Part shown: positions 15,607 to 25,025 of the stretch, piece after piece | Layout: each line of letters opens with the position of its first letter | How positions within the stretch are numbered: position 1 is the stretch's first letter | The notes under the pieces: generated by a model | Database searches by the model: none | Told to the model about the DNA's origin: nothing | Seen by the model: the letters and a program-made list of their open reading frames with translations, nothing else | DNA from: Bacteroidales bacterium | Lineage (GTDB): Bacteria; Bacteroidota; Bacteroidia; Bacteroidales; UBA7960 | Reading direction: 5' to 3' | NCBI GenBank assembly: GCA_012521995.1 | Contig: JAAYLH010000015.1 | Location: 1 to 64,000 of the forward strand | DNA length: 64,000 bases | Made by a program: the position numbers and the translations under genes

Positions 15607-17595
15607 TTATTTTTTCTTTTTCAAAACAAATGAGGTAAGGGCAGGGATATACAACATCAGTCGCTGTTGGCCTTGTTCTGTGTGGGTTGAATATTCAGGT
15701 TTTTCGTCGAGGCGACCAAAGCCTCCAAACTTGAGGTTGTCGGTGTTCAGCACCACGCTGTAATCCCCGGAAGGGACATCGACAGGGTAATCTGTATAGG
15801 AATCAAAGGGATTGAAGTTGAATACAAACACCAGGTCTTTGCGGCCAATCACCAATACCTGATCGGAAACATGCTCCATCAGGCGGTTTACGGAGGAGTG
15901 CAACAAAAGTTTCTCCTTGCTCACCAGGCCAATCATCTCACGGTCAAAGGCTTTCAGGAAATGATACCTGAGCTGGTGATCCTTCATCAGGCTCCATTGC
16001 CTGCGCGCGTGATGATACGACCAGTTGTTGTGCCTGTTGGGGAAATCAATCCATTCGGGATGGCCAAATTCATTGCCCATAAAGTTCAGATAGCCGTTTC
16101 CTGCCGTGGCAATGGTAATCAGGCGGATCATTTTATGCAGGGCCATCCCGTTGTCGATTGTAAGATTTGGCTGATCCACCCGCATATTAAAATACATATC
16201 CTGATCCATAAGCCAGAAAATAATGGTCTTATCCCCTACCAGGGCCTGATCGTGAGATTCGGCATAGTGAATCGTTTTTTCGTCCCAGCGCTTGTTAGAA
16301 AGCTGATGGAACATATCGCCCACATGCCAGAACTGGATTCTTTCCTCTTTAATGGTCCTGATCCAATAGTCGGGCACGCCCATTGCAAGCCTATAGTCAA
16401 AACCAAGGCCCCCCAGGCCCTGGGGGGTGGCCAATCCGGGCATCCCGCTCATTTCCTCGGCAATGCTGAGGGCCCCGGGTTTTACTTCGTGGATAAGCTT
16501 ATTGGCCAGGTAAAGATAGGTGATGGCATCTTCATCCTGGTTGTCGTTAAAATACTGGTCATAGCCCATAAAGGCTGTTCCAAGGCCATGGTCCAGGTAA
16601 AGCATGCTGGTCACCCCATCGAAGCGGAACCCGTCAAAGCCATATTCTTCGAGCCAGAACTTGCAATTGGAAAGCAGAAAATGCAGCACCTGGTTCTTGC
16701 CATAATCAAAGCAACGGCTGTCCCAGGCAGGGTGATTGCCCCGCGGGCCATCGTGAAAGAACTGGTAATAAGTCCCGTCATAGCGGCTGATGCCTTCCAC
16801 TTCATTTTTAACGGCATGCGAATGGACAATGTCCATAATGACTTTTAAGCCCATCCCGTGTGCTTCATCAATCAGCGCTTTCAGGTCCTCAGGTGTTCCA
16901 AACCGGCTTGAGGCCGCAAAAAAAGCATTGACGTGGTATCCAAAAGAGCCATAAAACGGATGCTCCTGGACTGCCATCAATTGAATTGTATTGTAACCTA
17001 AGTCTTTAATATGAGGCAACACATTGACCCTGAATTCCTCCCAGGAGCCTACCTTGTATTCTTCCGTAGCCATGCCTGTATGGGTCTCATAAATCAGGGG
17101 GAAGAAGTTCTTATCGTTCTTCAGGGAATTTTTCCACTGATATTCCTCCTCAGGAGCCCACACCTGGGCATTCCAGAGGTGGGTGACAGGATCTTGCACC
17201 ACCCGCCTGGCCCAGGCTGGGATACGGTCGCCCGATCCGCCTTCCCAGCATATAAATAGTTTGTAATGGTCAAGATGCTTAATGGAACCGGCTGGAAGGA
17301 CAAGCTCCCAGTTGCCATTGCCAATAGGCTGAAGTTTATAGGAGTCATCCAGTTTCCATTGGGAAAAATCGCCGATCAGGAAAATAGAGTTTGCATTGGG
17401 CGCCCATTCGCGCAACACCCATCCATCCCCTGTGCGTTGAAGCCCAAAATAATGATGTCCGTTGGCAAAATCACCCAAACTGCTTTCGCCTGTCAACTCC
17501 TTTTCCTTTTCATATGCTTTGCGCAGGCGGTTTATGATCTTGTGGTTGTAGGGCTCCAGAAAAGGGTCTTTTTTTACAAAATCAGGCGTCAGCAT
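15607..17595 (-). CDS. glgB: 1,4-alpha-glucan branching enzyme
   Basis: 662 residues. It introduces alpha-1,6 branches in glycogen. An N-terminal CBM48 domain (about 50-145, with REWAPNA and GDFSQW) precedes the GH13 barrel. Catalytic residues are D326 in FRFDGVTSML, E380 in IAEEMSG and D449 in AESHDQ. The organisation and the EEMSGMPG motif resemble the eukaryote-like branching enzymes (GH13_8). No glgA, glgC or glgP gene is in the window. The opposite strand carries a long open frame (15871-16848) that is only a shadow. Confidence 0.95.
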   Translation of the reverse strand: MLTPDFVKKDPFLEPYNHKIINRLRKAYEKEKELTGESSLGDFANGHHYFGLQRTGDGWVLREWAPNANSIFLIGDFSQWKLDDSYKLQPIGNGNWELVLPAGSIKHLDHYKLFICWEGGSGDRIPAWARRVVQDPVTHLWNAQVWAPEEEYQWKNSLKNDKNFFPLIYETHTGMATEEYKVGSWEEFRVNVLPHIKDLGYNTIQLMAVQEHPFYGSFGYHVNAFFAASSRFGTPEDLKALIDEAHGMGLKVIMDIVHSHAVKNEVEGISRYDGTYYQFFHDGPRGNHPAWDSRCFDYGKNQVLHFLLSNCKFWLEEYGFDGFRFDGVTSMLYLDHGLGTAFMGYDQYFNDNQDEDAITYLYLANKLIHEVKPGALSIAEEMSGMPGLATPQGLGGLGFDYRLAMGVPDYWIRTIKEERIQFWHVGDMFHQLSNKRWDEKTIHYAESHDQALVGDKTIIFWLMDQDMYFNMRVDQPNLTIDNGMALHKMIRLITIATAGNGYLNFMGNEFGHPEWIDFPNRHNNWSYHHARRQWSLMKDHQLRYHFLKAFDREMIGLVSKEKLLLHSSVNRLMEHVSDQVLVIGRKDLVFVFNFNPFDSYTDYPVDVPSGDYSVVLNTDNLKFGGFGRLDEKPEYSTHTEQGQQRLMLYIPALTSFVLKKKK

Positions 17596-17743
17596 AGCAG
17601 GGAGGGTTATTGGTTTGAAATCAGGTAATCGCCTAAAAAATCTTTATCAAACATAAACTTTTTTATTCAACCTAAGGAATTTTATCTCAGGCTTTTTTCA
17701 ATGAAAGTTGTATTTTTTCACTTCCCCACCCCCCTTTTTCTCA

Positions 17744-17773
17744 TTGCCAGTGCGGCAAAAATACATACCTTTG
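17744..17773 (+). promoter_or_regulatory. Consensus Bacteroidota promoter of feoAB
   Basis: TTG (17744-17746), 19-bp spacer, TACCTTTG (17766-17773), exact matches for both elements. The predicted transcription start is about 40 bp before the ATG. No Fur-box-like palindrome stands out by eye. Confidence 0.75.
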
Positions 17774-17820
17774 CGTAATTTTAATTCAATCTAAATAAAG
17801 TTAATATCCTTTCGTGCACC

Positions 17821-20343
17821 ATGACCTTAAATGATCTCAAGAACGGGGAACGAGGCATCATCCTGAAAGTCAAAGGACGGGGTGCATTCCGCAAACGGAT
17901 CATTGAAATGGGATTTGTGGTGGGGAAAACCGTTGAGGTAATCAAAAAGGCCCCCTTACGCGACCCCATCGAGTATTCCATCATGGGATACAACGTGTCG
18001 TTGCGGGGAAGTGAAGCCCAGCTGATTGAGGTTGTACGCGAAAAGGATTACCAGACCAGCGAGGAGAAGGCCTTTGACGGGACCATTACCCGTGACCGCA
18101 TCAACCACCTCAGGCGCTACGGAAAGACCATCAATGTAGCGCTTGTGGGAAATCCCAACAGCGGAAAGACCACCTTCTTTAACTTTGCCTCCGGTTCCCG
18201 CGAGCGTGTTGGGAACTACAGTGGGGTGACCGTTGATGCCAAGGAGTCGCGTTTTCGCATGGGCGGGTATCAGTTCAAGATCACAGACCTTCCGGGGACT
18301 TATTCCATTTCGGCCTTCACCCCCGAGGAGGTGTTTGTCAGGAACTTCATCCAGGAAAAGCTCCCTGATGTGGTGATAAATATTGTGGATGCCTCCAGCC
18401 TGGAGCGTAATCTATACCTTACCACCCAGCTTATTGACATGGATATCCGGGTCATCATGGTGCTGAATATGTACGATGAGCTGGAATCCAAGGGCGATCA
18501 GCTCGATTACGATTGCCTGGGGAAAATGATCGGTATTCCCATTGTGCCTGCAGTAAGCTCAAAAGGCAAGGGAGTTCGCGAGACCTTCGAAAAGGTGATC
18601 GAGGTATATGAAGACCGCAACCCCGTGGTGAGGCACATCCACATCAACTACGGCAATACGATGGAGCGCTCCATCAAAGACATCCAGGACCTGATCAATG
18701 CCCCCGGGAACCAGGACCTGACGGACCGTATTTCCACCCGGTTCCTTGCCATCAAGCTCCTGGAGAATGATAAGGAGGCGGTGAAACGGATCATGGAGAA
18801 CTGCCACAACCACGAAGAGATTTTGTATTATGCGGGGCAGGAAATGACAAAGCTGGAGAAAGAATACGGGGAGCATCCTGAGACCGTCCTTACCGACCTG
18901 AAATATGGGTTTATCTCCGGCGCCCTGAAAGAAACACTGAAGCCCGCAGTCACTGAGGCACGAAAGACCAGTGAGTTGATCGACACCCTGATCACCCATA
19001 AATTATTTGGCATCCCGATATTCCTCTTTTTGATGTGGGTTATGTTCTGGGCTACATTTACCCTGGGCAATTACCCCATGGAATGGATAGAGTCAGGCGT
19101 TACTGCCCTGTCTGATTTCATGAGCGGGCAAATGGCTGACGGTCCCCTGAAGGATTTGATCATCAACGGGATCATCAGCGGTGTGGGCGGGGTCATTGTT
19201 TTCCTTCCCAATATCATGCTGCTGTTTTTCTTTATCAGCCTGATGGAAGACACGGGCTATATGTCGCGGGCAGTATTTATCATGGATAAGGTGATGCATA
19301 AGATCGGGCTCCACGGGAAATCCTTTATTCCCCTTCTGATGGGCTTTGGCTGCAATGTGCCGGCTATCCTTGCCACGCGAACCCTCTCAAACCGCAACGA
19401 CCGTCTGCTCACCATGCTCATCAATCCTTTCATGAGCTGCAGCGCCCGTTTGCCCATTTATGTCCTGCTCATCAGCGCTTTCTTCCCAGAAAACCAGGGC
19501 AGTATGCTTTTCCTGATTTACCTTATCGGGGTTATGGTAGCCGTTGGGGTGGCCCTGTTGTTCAAGAAAACCCTCTTCCGTACCCAGGAAGTGCCCTTTG
19601 TAATGGAGCTCCCACCCTACCGCATGCCCACCATGAAAGCCACAACCACCCATATGTGGAGCCGTGCCATCCAATACCTTAAGAAGATCGGGGGAATCAT
19701 CTTGGTGGCATCCATCATCATCTGGGCACTGGGCTACTTCCCCAATGGATATCATTACCAGCAAAAGATTAGCACCCAGCAAGAAGTGTTGATCAGCGAG
19801 TTTGAGAAAAAGGTTAATGCAAACCCAGCCCTTAGTGAGGAGGAAAAGAAGGTGCTTGAGGAAAAACTCGATGAACAACTGCAATACACCACTGCAGCCG
19901 GATATACAACAAGACTGGAAAACAGTTACATCGGAAGAATTGGAAAAGCCGTTCAGCCCTTGATGAATCCCCTGGGATTCGATTGGAAAATGACGATCAG
20001 CATTATCTCAGGGGTGGCAGCAAAGGAAATCGTAGTGAGCACCCTTGGAGTACTTTACCAGGCCGATGAGAATGTGCAAACACAAAGCCCATCACTTATC
20101 GAAAAACTAAAGACCCAAACATATACCAACGGGCCTTTGATTGGGCAGAATGTGTTCAACAAAAGGGTGGCGTTCAGCTTTATGCTGTTTGTACTGCTTT
20201 ATTTCCCTTGTATTGGGGTAATTGCAGCCATCAGCAAAGAAGCCGGGCACTGGAAATGGGGCGTGTTCACCATTGTTTATACCACCCTGATAGCCTGGGC
20301 TTTTTCCTTTATTTTTTATCAGGCAAGCGGTCTGTTTGTTTAA
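17821..20343 (+). CDS. feoB: Fused FeoA-FeoB ferrous iron transporter
   Basis: 840 residues. Residues 1-75 are a FeoA (SH3-like) domain, followed by the FeoB G domain from about 103 with G1 GNPNSGKTT (110-118), DLPGTYSIS (G3) and LNMYDE in place of the usual NxxD (G4), then a helical regulatory domain and the membrane part with GFGCNVPAI and the second SCSARLPIY gate region. A charged periplasmic helical insert (about 645-705) is present, as in other Bacteroidota FeoB. It imports Fe(II), which fits an anaerobic life. It is followed 14 bp later by a small FeoB partner. Confidence 0.96.
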   Translation: MTLNDLKNGERGIILKVKGRGAFRKRIIEMGFVVGKTVEVIKKAPLRDPIEYSIMGYNVSLRGSEAQLIEVVREKDYQTSEEKAFDGTITRDRINHLRRYGKTINVALVGNPNSGKTTFFNFASGSRERVGNYSGVTVDAKESRFRMGGYQFKITDLPGTYSISAFTPEEVFVRNFIQEKLPDVVINIVDASSLERNLYLTTQLIDMDIRVIMVLNMYDELESKGDQLDYDCLGKMIGIPIVPAVSSKGKGVRETFEKVIEVYEDRNPVVRHIHINYGNTMERSIKDIQDLINAPGNQDLTDRISTRFLAIKLLENDKEAVKRIMENCHNHEEILYYAGQEMTKLEKEYGEHPETVLTDLKYGFISGALKETLKPAVTEARKTSELIDTLITHKLFGIPIFLFLMWVMFWATFTLGNYPMEWIESGVTALSDFMSGQMADGPLKDLIINGIISGVGGVIVFLPNIMLLFFFISLMEDTGYMSRAVFIMDKVMHKIGLHGKSFIPLLMGFGCNVPAILATRTLSNRNDRLLTMLINPFMSCSARLPIYVLLISAFFPENQGSMLFLIYLIGVMVAVGVALLFKKTLFRTQEVPFVMELPPYRMPTMKATTTHMWSRAIQYLKKIGGIILVASIIIWALGYFPNGYHYQQKISTQQEVLISEFEKKVNANPALSEEEKKVLEEKLDEQLQYTTAAGYTTRLENSYIGRIGKAVQPLMNPLGFDWKMTISIISGVAAKEIVVSTLGVLYQADENVQTQSPSLIEKLKTQTYTNGPLIGQNVFNKRVAFSFMLFVLLYFPCIGVIAAISKEAGHWKWGVFTIVYTTLIAWAFSFIFYQASGLFV

Positions 20344-20357
20344 AAAAATTGCGAACC

Positions 20358-20549
20358 ATGACACAGTGGATCATAACCATCGGAATCTTAATCCTGGTAT
20401 TTATTTTTACAATCCTTAAACTGGTCAGAGCCTTTCGTCGGCCCAAAGGGGAAAGCACCTCTCCTTGTGGTTCCTGTTCAAGCGATTGTGCGTCCTGCCC
20501 TTTCCTTTCCAGGGTGAATTTTCCCAATAATCTGGAAGAAAAGAGTTAG
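20358..20549 (+). CDS. FeoB-associated Cys-rich membrane protein
   Basis: 63 residues from the ATG at 20358. One membrane helix (about 5-22) is followed by a basic stretch and a cysteine cluster SPCGSCSSDCASCPF (four Cys). Small proteins of this family are regularly encoded right after feoB and are thought to assist ferrous iron transport; the mechanism is not established. Position 14 bp after feoB fits this. Confidence 0.85.
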   Translation: MTQWIITIGILILVFIFTILKLVRAFRRPKGESTSPCGSCSSDCASCPFLSRVNFPNNLEEKS

Positions 20550-20575
20550 CAAAGGGCTTTTTTTATTATTTTCGG

Positions 20576-22519
20576 TTGAACATTCAATTCAATCCTAAAG
20601 CCATTAACTTGAACCTTCAGCCGGTATTATTGAAGTACTGGGGCTTCAGCACCTTCAGGCCCCTCCAGGAGGAGGTCATCCGCTCGGTGCTTGACGGCCA
20701 GGACACCCTTGCCCTGATGCCTACAGGGGGTGGAAAATCGCTGTGTTACCAGGTACCTACAATGGCCGGGGAAGGATTGTGCATTGTGGTCACCCCCCTT
20801 ATCGCCCTGATGAAGGACCAGGTGCAAAACCTTAAAAATCGCGGTATCAAGGCTATAGCTGTCCACCATGGCATGAGCCGTCTCGAAATGGACATTGCCA
20901 TCGACAATTGTGTGTATGGCGATGTCAAGTTTCTTTATCTTTCACCCGAAAGGCTAACCACCGACTTGTTGCGGGTAAGGATTCCCAAAATGAACGTCAG
21001 CCTTCTGGCCGTTGATGAGGCGCATTGCATCTCGCAGTGGGGCTATGATTTCCGCCCGCCTTACCTCAGGATTGCCGAGGTACGCGAGCTGATGCCCAAA
21101 ACCCCTGTCCTTGCACTGACGGCTACTGCTACCCCTGATGTGATTAAGGACATCCAGGAAAAGCTTGAATTTCGCAAGCCCCAGGTGTTCCGTAAAAGCT
21201 TTGAGCGCAAAAACCTGGCCTATATGGTCCTGGAGGAAGAAGACAAACTCAACCGCTTGCTGAATATCTGCAGAAAAGTCAGTGGACCCGGGATCGTTTA
21301 TGCCCGCAACCGAAAGAAGACCCGTGAGATCGCACAGTTCCTGCAAAGGTACAAGGTGTCAGCCGATTTTTATCACGCAGGTCTGACCACCCCCGATCGC
21401 GACAAGAAGCAAAAGGCCTGGATGACTGAAAAGGCAAGGGTAATGGTCGCCACCAACGCCTTCGGAATGGGCATCGACAAAGCCAATGTGCGCTTCGTGG
21501 TTCATATGGACCCACCCGATTGCCCTGAAGCCTATTTCCAGGAAGCAGGACGTGCTGGCAGGGATGGAAAGAAAGCCTTTGCCGTGCTGCTTTTTAACAA
21601 GGCGGACATTACCGACCTGCAGCAACACCACGAACAGTCCTTCCCCCCAATTGACTTTATTAAAAGGGTATATTTCGGACTGGGTAACTATTTCCAACTC
21701 GCAATCGGAACGGGAAAAGATCAGACCATGCAGTTCAACCTGAATGATTTCTCCGAAAACTATGCACTGAATCCCATTCTTACATTCAATGCCCTGAAAT
21801 TCCTCGAACGCGAAGGTTATATTGCCCTTTCGGATGCCCTTTCAAGCCCTTCAAGAGTTTTTTGCTCTATCGACAAGGAAGAACTGTACCGCTTCCAGCT
21901 CTCAACCCCTTCTTACGATTCCTTTGTCAAGATACTCCTGCGATCCTATTCGGGAATCTTTACCGAATTTGTCAAGATCAACGAAACAGACCTGGCTAAA
22001 CGATTGAAGATCAGCAGAGAAGATGTGGTAAAACGCCTCCAATGGCTGCAACAGGTCAACATCCTGCAGTACGAACCTCAAAACGAGATGCCGGGCCTGA
22101 CCTTCCTGGAAGGCAGGCTACAGGAAGACCAGTTGCGTATTTCCCCTGAAGTGTACCACGAAAGACGAAAATTCGCTAAGAAAAGGCTTGACGCAATAAT
22201 TCATTATGCTAAGCGCAAAAACAATTGCAGAAGTATCACCCTGCTGAACTACTTCGGGGAAAACATCAGGCAACGTTGTGGCCAGTGCGATGTATGCATC
22301 GAACGGAACAAAGCGGAGGTTTCCAACTACGAATTCGACCTGATCCTGAAGGAAATAAAACCCGTTCTCCAGCAAAGCCCCATTCCTCTTAAGGGACTAC
22401 TGGGAGGAATCCCTCCCTCGATGTCTGAAGAAAAAGTGATCAGGGTAGTACAGTGGCTAATTGAGAATGAGAAAGTCAGACTTCTTGAAGATGGCATAAG
22501 CATGAAATGGGCTGAATAA
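20576..22519 (+). CDS. recQ: RecQ-family ATP-dependent DNA helicase
   Basis: 647 residues. The only plausible start that keeps the N-terminal helicase element is the TTG at 20576 (a second TTG at 20606 is possible); no ATG is available before the Walker A. Motifs: FRPLQEEVI (motif 0), PTGGGKS (I), DEAHCISQWGYDFRP (II), ALTATAT (III), QEAGRAGRDG (VI). A zinc-binding region (NNCRS then RCGQCDVC, about 540-575) and a winged helix follow. The C-terminal HRDC domain of E. coli RecQ appears to be missing. It unwinds DNA 3' to 5' in repair and recombination. The gene starts 26 bp after the Feo partner gene. Confidence 0.93.
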   Translation: MNIQFNPKAINLNLQPVLLKYWGFSTFRPLQEEVIRSVLDGQDTLALMPTGGGKSLCYQVPTMAGEGLCIVVTPLIALMKDQVQNLKNRGIKAIAVHHGMSRLEMDIAIDNCVYGDVKFLYLSPERLTTDLLRVRIPKMNVSLLAVDEAHCISQWGYDFRPPYLRIAEVRELMPKTPVLALTATATPDVIKDIQEKLEFRKPQVFRKSFERKNLAYMVLEEEDKLNRLLNICRKVSGPGIVYARNRKKTREIAQFLQRYKVSADFYHAGLTTPDRDKKQKAWMTEKARVMVATNAFGMGIDKANVRFVVHMDPPDCPEAYFQEAGRAGRDGKKAFAVLLFNKADITDLQQHHEQSFPPIDFIKRVYFGLGNYFQLAIGTGKDQTMQFNLNDFSENYALNPILTFNALKFLEREGYIALSDALSSPSRVFCSIDKEELYRFQLSTPSYDSFVKILLRSYSGIFTEFVKINETDLAKRLKISREDVVKRLQWLQQVNILQYEPQNEMPGLTFLEGRLQEDQLRISPEVYHERRKFAKKRLDAIIHYAKRKNNCRSITLLNYFGENIRQRCGQCDVCIERNKAEVSNYEFDLILKEIKPVLQQSPIPLKGLLGGIPPSMSEEKVIRVVQWLIENEKVRLLEDGISMKWAE

Positions 22520-22578
22520 AAAGCCATGGCCATCAGGGCCAAATCTAAGGAACAAGCTTATTCTCCCTCTCTTTTCGC

Positions 22579-22586
22579 TAACTTTG
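22579..22586 (+). promoter_or_regulatory. -7 promoter element upstream of the YjjG-type gene
   Basis: TAACTTTG, an exact TAnnTTTG match 33 bp before the ATG at 22620. The base triplet at the normal -33 position is CTT, not TTG. Confidence 0.4.
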
Positions 22587-22619
22587 TATGTTTGAATCCA
22601 AAAAGAAAACCATCCCCAT

Positions 22620-23312
22620 ATGCAGAAATACAGGCACATTTTCTTTGATCTCGACAGAACCCTGTATGATTTCGACCGCAACAACCGAGAAACCTTATTT
22701 CAGCTATTTCAGAACTTCGAACTTCAGGAAAAAGGCATCAGCAACTTCGATGAATTTCTTCTGACCTATAAAGGCATCAACCTCGCCCTTTGGGAACGTT
22801 ACAAAAAACAGGAAATCACCAAGGAATACCTCAATATCACCCGTTTCTCGGAGACATTAAAGGCCTTCGGCCTGAACCACGGACTGGCAAGCCGGTTTGC
22901 CTACGAATACATTCGCCTGAGCCCCCTGAAGACTCATCTCGTTCCGGGCACCATGGAGATCCTTCGGTACCTCAAGCCCAGGTATCCCCTGCATATTATC
23001 ACCAATGGCTTCGATGAGATCCAGTTTCTAAAGATTGAGCGCTGTGGCTTAAATCCTTTCTTCCACCACATCATCGTCAGCGAGGATGCAGGCGCCCAAA
23101 AGCCTGACCGCAAGATCTTTGATTTCGCCTTTGAAAAAACCGGTGCACATCCAAATCAATCCATATTAATTGGCGATGATCCACAATCGGATGTCAATGG
23201 TGCAAAAATGGCTGGAATGGACCAAATTTGGCTGGCACAACCAGGCGAGGCATCAGAATACGTGCCCACTTTCAGGATCAACCATTTGCTGGAGTTAAAG
23301 GATATTCTTTAG
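22620..23312 (+). CDS. YjjG-family pyrimidine nucleotidase (HAD superfamily)
   Basis: 230 residues. HAD motif I is FFDLDRTLYDF (nucleophile D10, D12), motif II is ITNGF, motif III KPDRKIF and motif IV GDDPQSDV. The helical cap and the DRTLYDF motif match the YjjG type, which dephosphorylates non-canonical and pyrimidine nucleoside monophosphates in the cytoplasm and helps keep damaged nucleotides out of DNA. The stop is 6 bp from the convergent psd gene. Confidence 0.88.
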   Translation: MQKYRHIFFDLDRTLYDFDRNNRETLFQLFQNFELQEKGISNFDEFLLTYKGINLALWERYKKQEITKEYLNITRFSETLKAFGLNHGLASRFAYEYIRLSPLKTHLVPGTMEILRYLKPRYPLHIITNGFDEIQFLKIERCGLNPFFHHIIVSEDAGAQKPDRKIFDFAFEKTGAHPNQSILIGDDPQSDVNGAKMAGMDQIWLAQPGEASEYVPTFRINHLLELKDIL

Positions 23313-23318
23313 AAAGGC

Positions 23319-23975
23319 CTAGAAACGGGCAATGGGGTGAATTCCGCCCTTTACGGTATCTCCAATCTTTACTTCAGGCTTTACATCCAGGGGTAAATAA
23401 AGATCCACACGCGAGCCAAACTTTATGAAGCCAAGCTCTTCTCCTTGTTGTACCTGTATGTCTTCCTTGCTATAGCAAACAATCCGCCTGGCCACAAATC
23501 CCGCCACCTGATGCATAAGGATTTTCTGCCCTTCCTTGGTTTCGAAGACAATGGAGGTACGCTCGTTCAGGGTACTGGACTTGGGATTCCACGCCAAAAG
23601 GAATTTACCGTGATGATGCTTTTTATACAACACCTTGCCACCCACGGGGTAGCGGTTCTGGTGCACATTGGAAGGAGACATAAATATGGATACCTGCAAC
23701 ATTTCTTTCTTGAAGTACTCCTTTTCTATGGTTTTCTCAACTACAACTACACGTCCATCCGCAGGGCTAAGCACTATGTTAGGGTTAACCGTGATCTTGC
23801 GGCTGGGTGAGCGGAAGAACTGAAGCGAAAAAAGCAACAGGAGCAACAATGGGATATAGATCCAAAGTACCCAATTCCCTGCATCAGGAAAAAACAGTCG
23901 ATGCAAAACCCAGAAGGCAATGGGGAAAAATGCGAAAAGGCAAATGGTGGAATAACCTTCCTTGTGAATCTTCAT
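23319..23975 (-). CDS. psd: Phosphatidylserine decarboxylase proenzyme
   Basis: 218 residues, the short membrane form. It makes phosphatidylethanolamine from phosphatidylserine. Two N-terminal hydrophobic segments (about 10-28 and 35-52) anchor it. The self-cleavage site is the Gly-Ser at 187-188 in KFGSRVDL, giving a pyruvoyl group on the new alpha chain; LSPADGRV and SPSNVHQNR are family stretches. It is the last gene of the rsfS-ftsH-cdsA cluster, 8 bp after cdsA, consistent with consecutive phospholipid steps. Confidence 0.95.
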   Translation of the reverse strand: MKIHKEGYSTICLFAFFPIAFWVLHRLFFPDAGNWVLWIYIPLLLLLLFSLQFFRSPSRKITVNPNIVLSPADGRVVVVEKTIEKEYFKKEMLQVSIFMSPSNVHQNRYPVGGKVLYKKHHHGKFLLAWNPKSSTLNERTSIVFETKEGQKILMHQVAGFVARRIVCYSKEDIQVQQGEELGFIKFGSRVDLYLPLDVKPEVKIGDTVKGGIHPIARF

Positions 23976-23983
23976 ATTAGGGG

Positions 23984-24802
23984 TCAGAATACAATGATTA
24001 AATAAACAAATACAAACGGGGCAGCCATGATCACACCGTCAAACCGATCCAGTATCCCACCATGCCCGGGCAATAATCTGCCGCTATCCTTAGCATTGAT
24101 GCTACGCTTAAACATCGACTCAAAAAGATCACCATAGGAAGTGAATATGACTACAATCAGTGAAATGACCAACCAGTCGAGGGTGCCGATCTGAATAAAG
24201 TAACGCGAAATCAGCAATCCTGTCAGCATAGACAATACCCCGCCCCCCAGGGTCCCTTCCCAGGTCTTCTTGGGTGAAATACGCTCAAACAACCGGTGCT
24301 TCCCAATGGCTGAACCGACCAGGTATGCTCCTGTTTCATTCATCCATACCAGGAAAAAGAAACCCAGCAACAGTTCAGGATGATAGGTCTCCGGCATCAG
24401 GTTAGGATTGGGAAAGTAATTCAGCAGCGAAAAAGGAATAGCAATATACATGAGACCGAAAAAGGTAAACGCAATGTTGGTAAAGGGGTTAGGTAACTTT
24501 CGATATAGTTCAATAAGAAAAATCAGAAATACAAAGGCAAAGTTCAGCATCAGGATTCCCCTGTCAGTATGTCCACAGGCAATAAAAGCATTGGACAGAA
24601 ACATAAACGAGCCTGAGGCAATCCCTGCTAATTTATTGGGATAAATGCCTGCCGTTTCCACCAGGCGGTAAAATTCCCACAATCCCAGCACTGTTATAAT
24701 AAGAAAAAGTCCTGCAAAGAAATAAAAATGGGAAATAATGGACACCACCACCAACACAACAAAAACAATGCCCGTAAGCGTCCGGAGTATCAAATTATTC
24801 AC
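23984..24802 (-). CDS. cdsA: Phosphatidate cytidylyltransferase
   Basis: 272 residues, a multi-spanning membrane enzyme that makes CDP-diacylglycerol. Around seven to eight hydrophobic helices are visible, and the family signature SPKKTWEG together with the C-terminal DSGRLLPGHGGILDRFD marks CdsA. The start is GTG, whose last two bases lie in the stop of the upstream gene (GTGA, 4-bp overlap at 24799-24802), indicating translational coupling. Its product feeds phosphatidylserine synthesis and then the adjacent psd. Confidence 0.96.
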   Translation of the reverse strand: MNNLILRTLTGIVFVVLVVVSIISHFYFFAGLFLIITVLGLWEFYRLVETAGIYPNKLAGIASGSFMFLSNAFIACGHTDRGILMLNFAFVFLIFLIELYRKLPNPFTNIAFTFFGLMYIAIPFSLLNYFPNPNLMPETYHPELLLGFFFLVWMNETGAYLVGSAIGKHRLFERISPKKTWEGTLGGGVLSMLTGLLISRYFIQIGTLDWLVISLIVVIFTSYGDLFESMFKRSINAKDSGRLLPGHGGILDRFDGVIMAAPFVFVYLIIVF

Positions 24803-25002
24803 AGTCCCTCCCTGTTAATGATTTGCCTGGCTCTTAATACATTATCTTGTTCAACATACAACTCAACCTCTCCGAAATGGTAGGAAGAATCCTGTTTATT
24901 TATTACCACACTCTTAATCTCAAAATCAATCAACACAGCCTGAACCATTTCAACCTGATAAATATAAGGCGAGCTATAGACCAATTGCCAATTATCTTCC
25001 AT
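24799..25002 (-). CDS. DUF2007 domain protein
   Basis: 67 residues, the size of a single DUF2007 domain (putative signal-transducing protein, ACT-like ferredoxin fold). Family features are the VYSSPYIYQVEMVQAVLID beginning and the ELYVEQDNVLRARQII ending. No enzymatic residues are evident. It overlaps the cdsA start by 4 bp and lies 23 bp after the LUD gene. Confidence 0.8.
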   Translation of the reverse strand: MEDNWQLVYSSPYIYQVEMVQAVLIDFEIKSVVINKQDSSYHFGEVELYVEQDNVLRARQIINREGL

Positions 25003-25025
25003 ATACCTCCAGGCAAAACTGAAAT

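Noticed and set aside
15871-16848. Long open frame opposite glgB as a gene
   Set aside because: It lies wholly antisense to a well-conserved enzyme, has no family resemblance or promoter, and such shadows are common in GC-balanced coding DNA. The same holds for 37015-37992 (opposite the amidase) and 12488-13054 (opposite rtcB).
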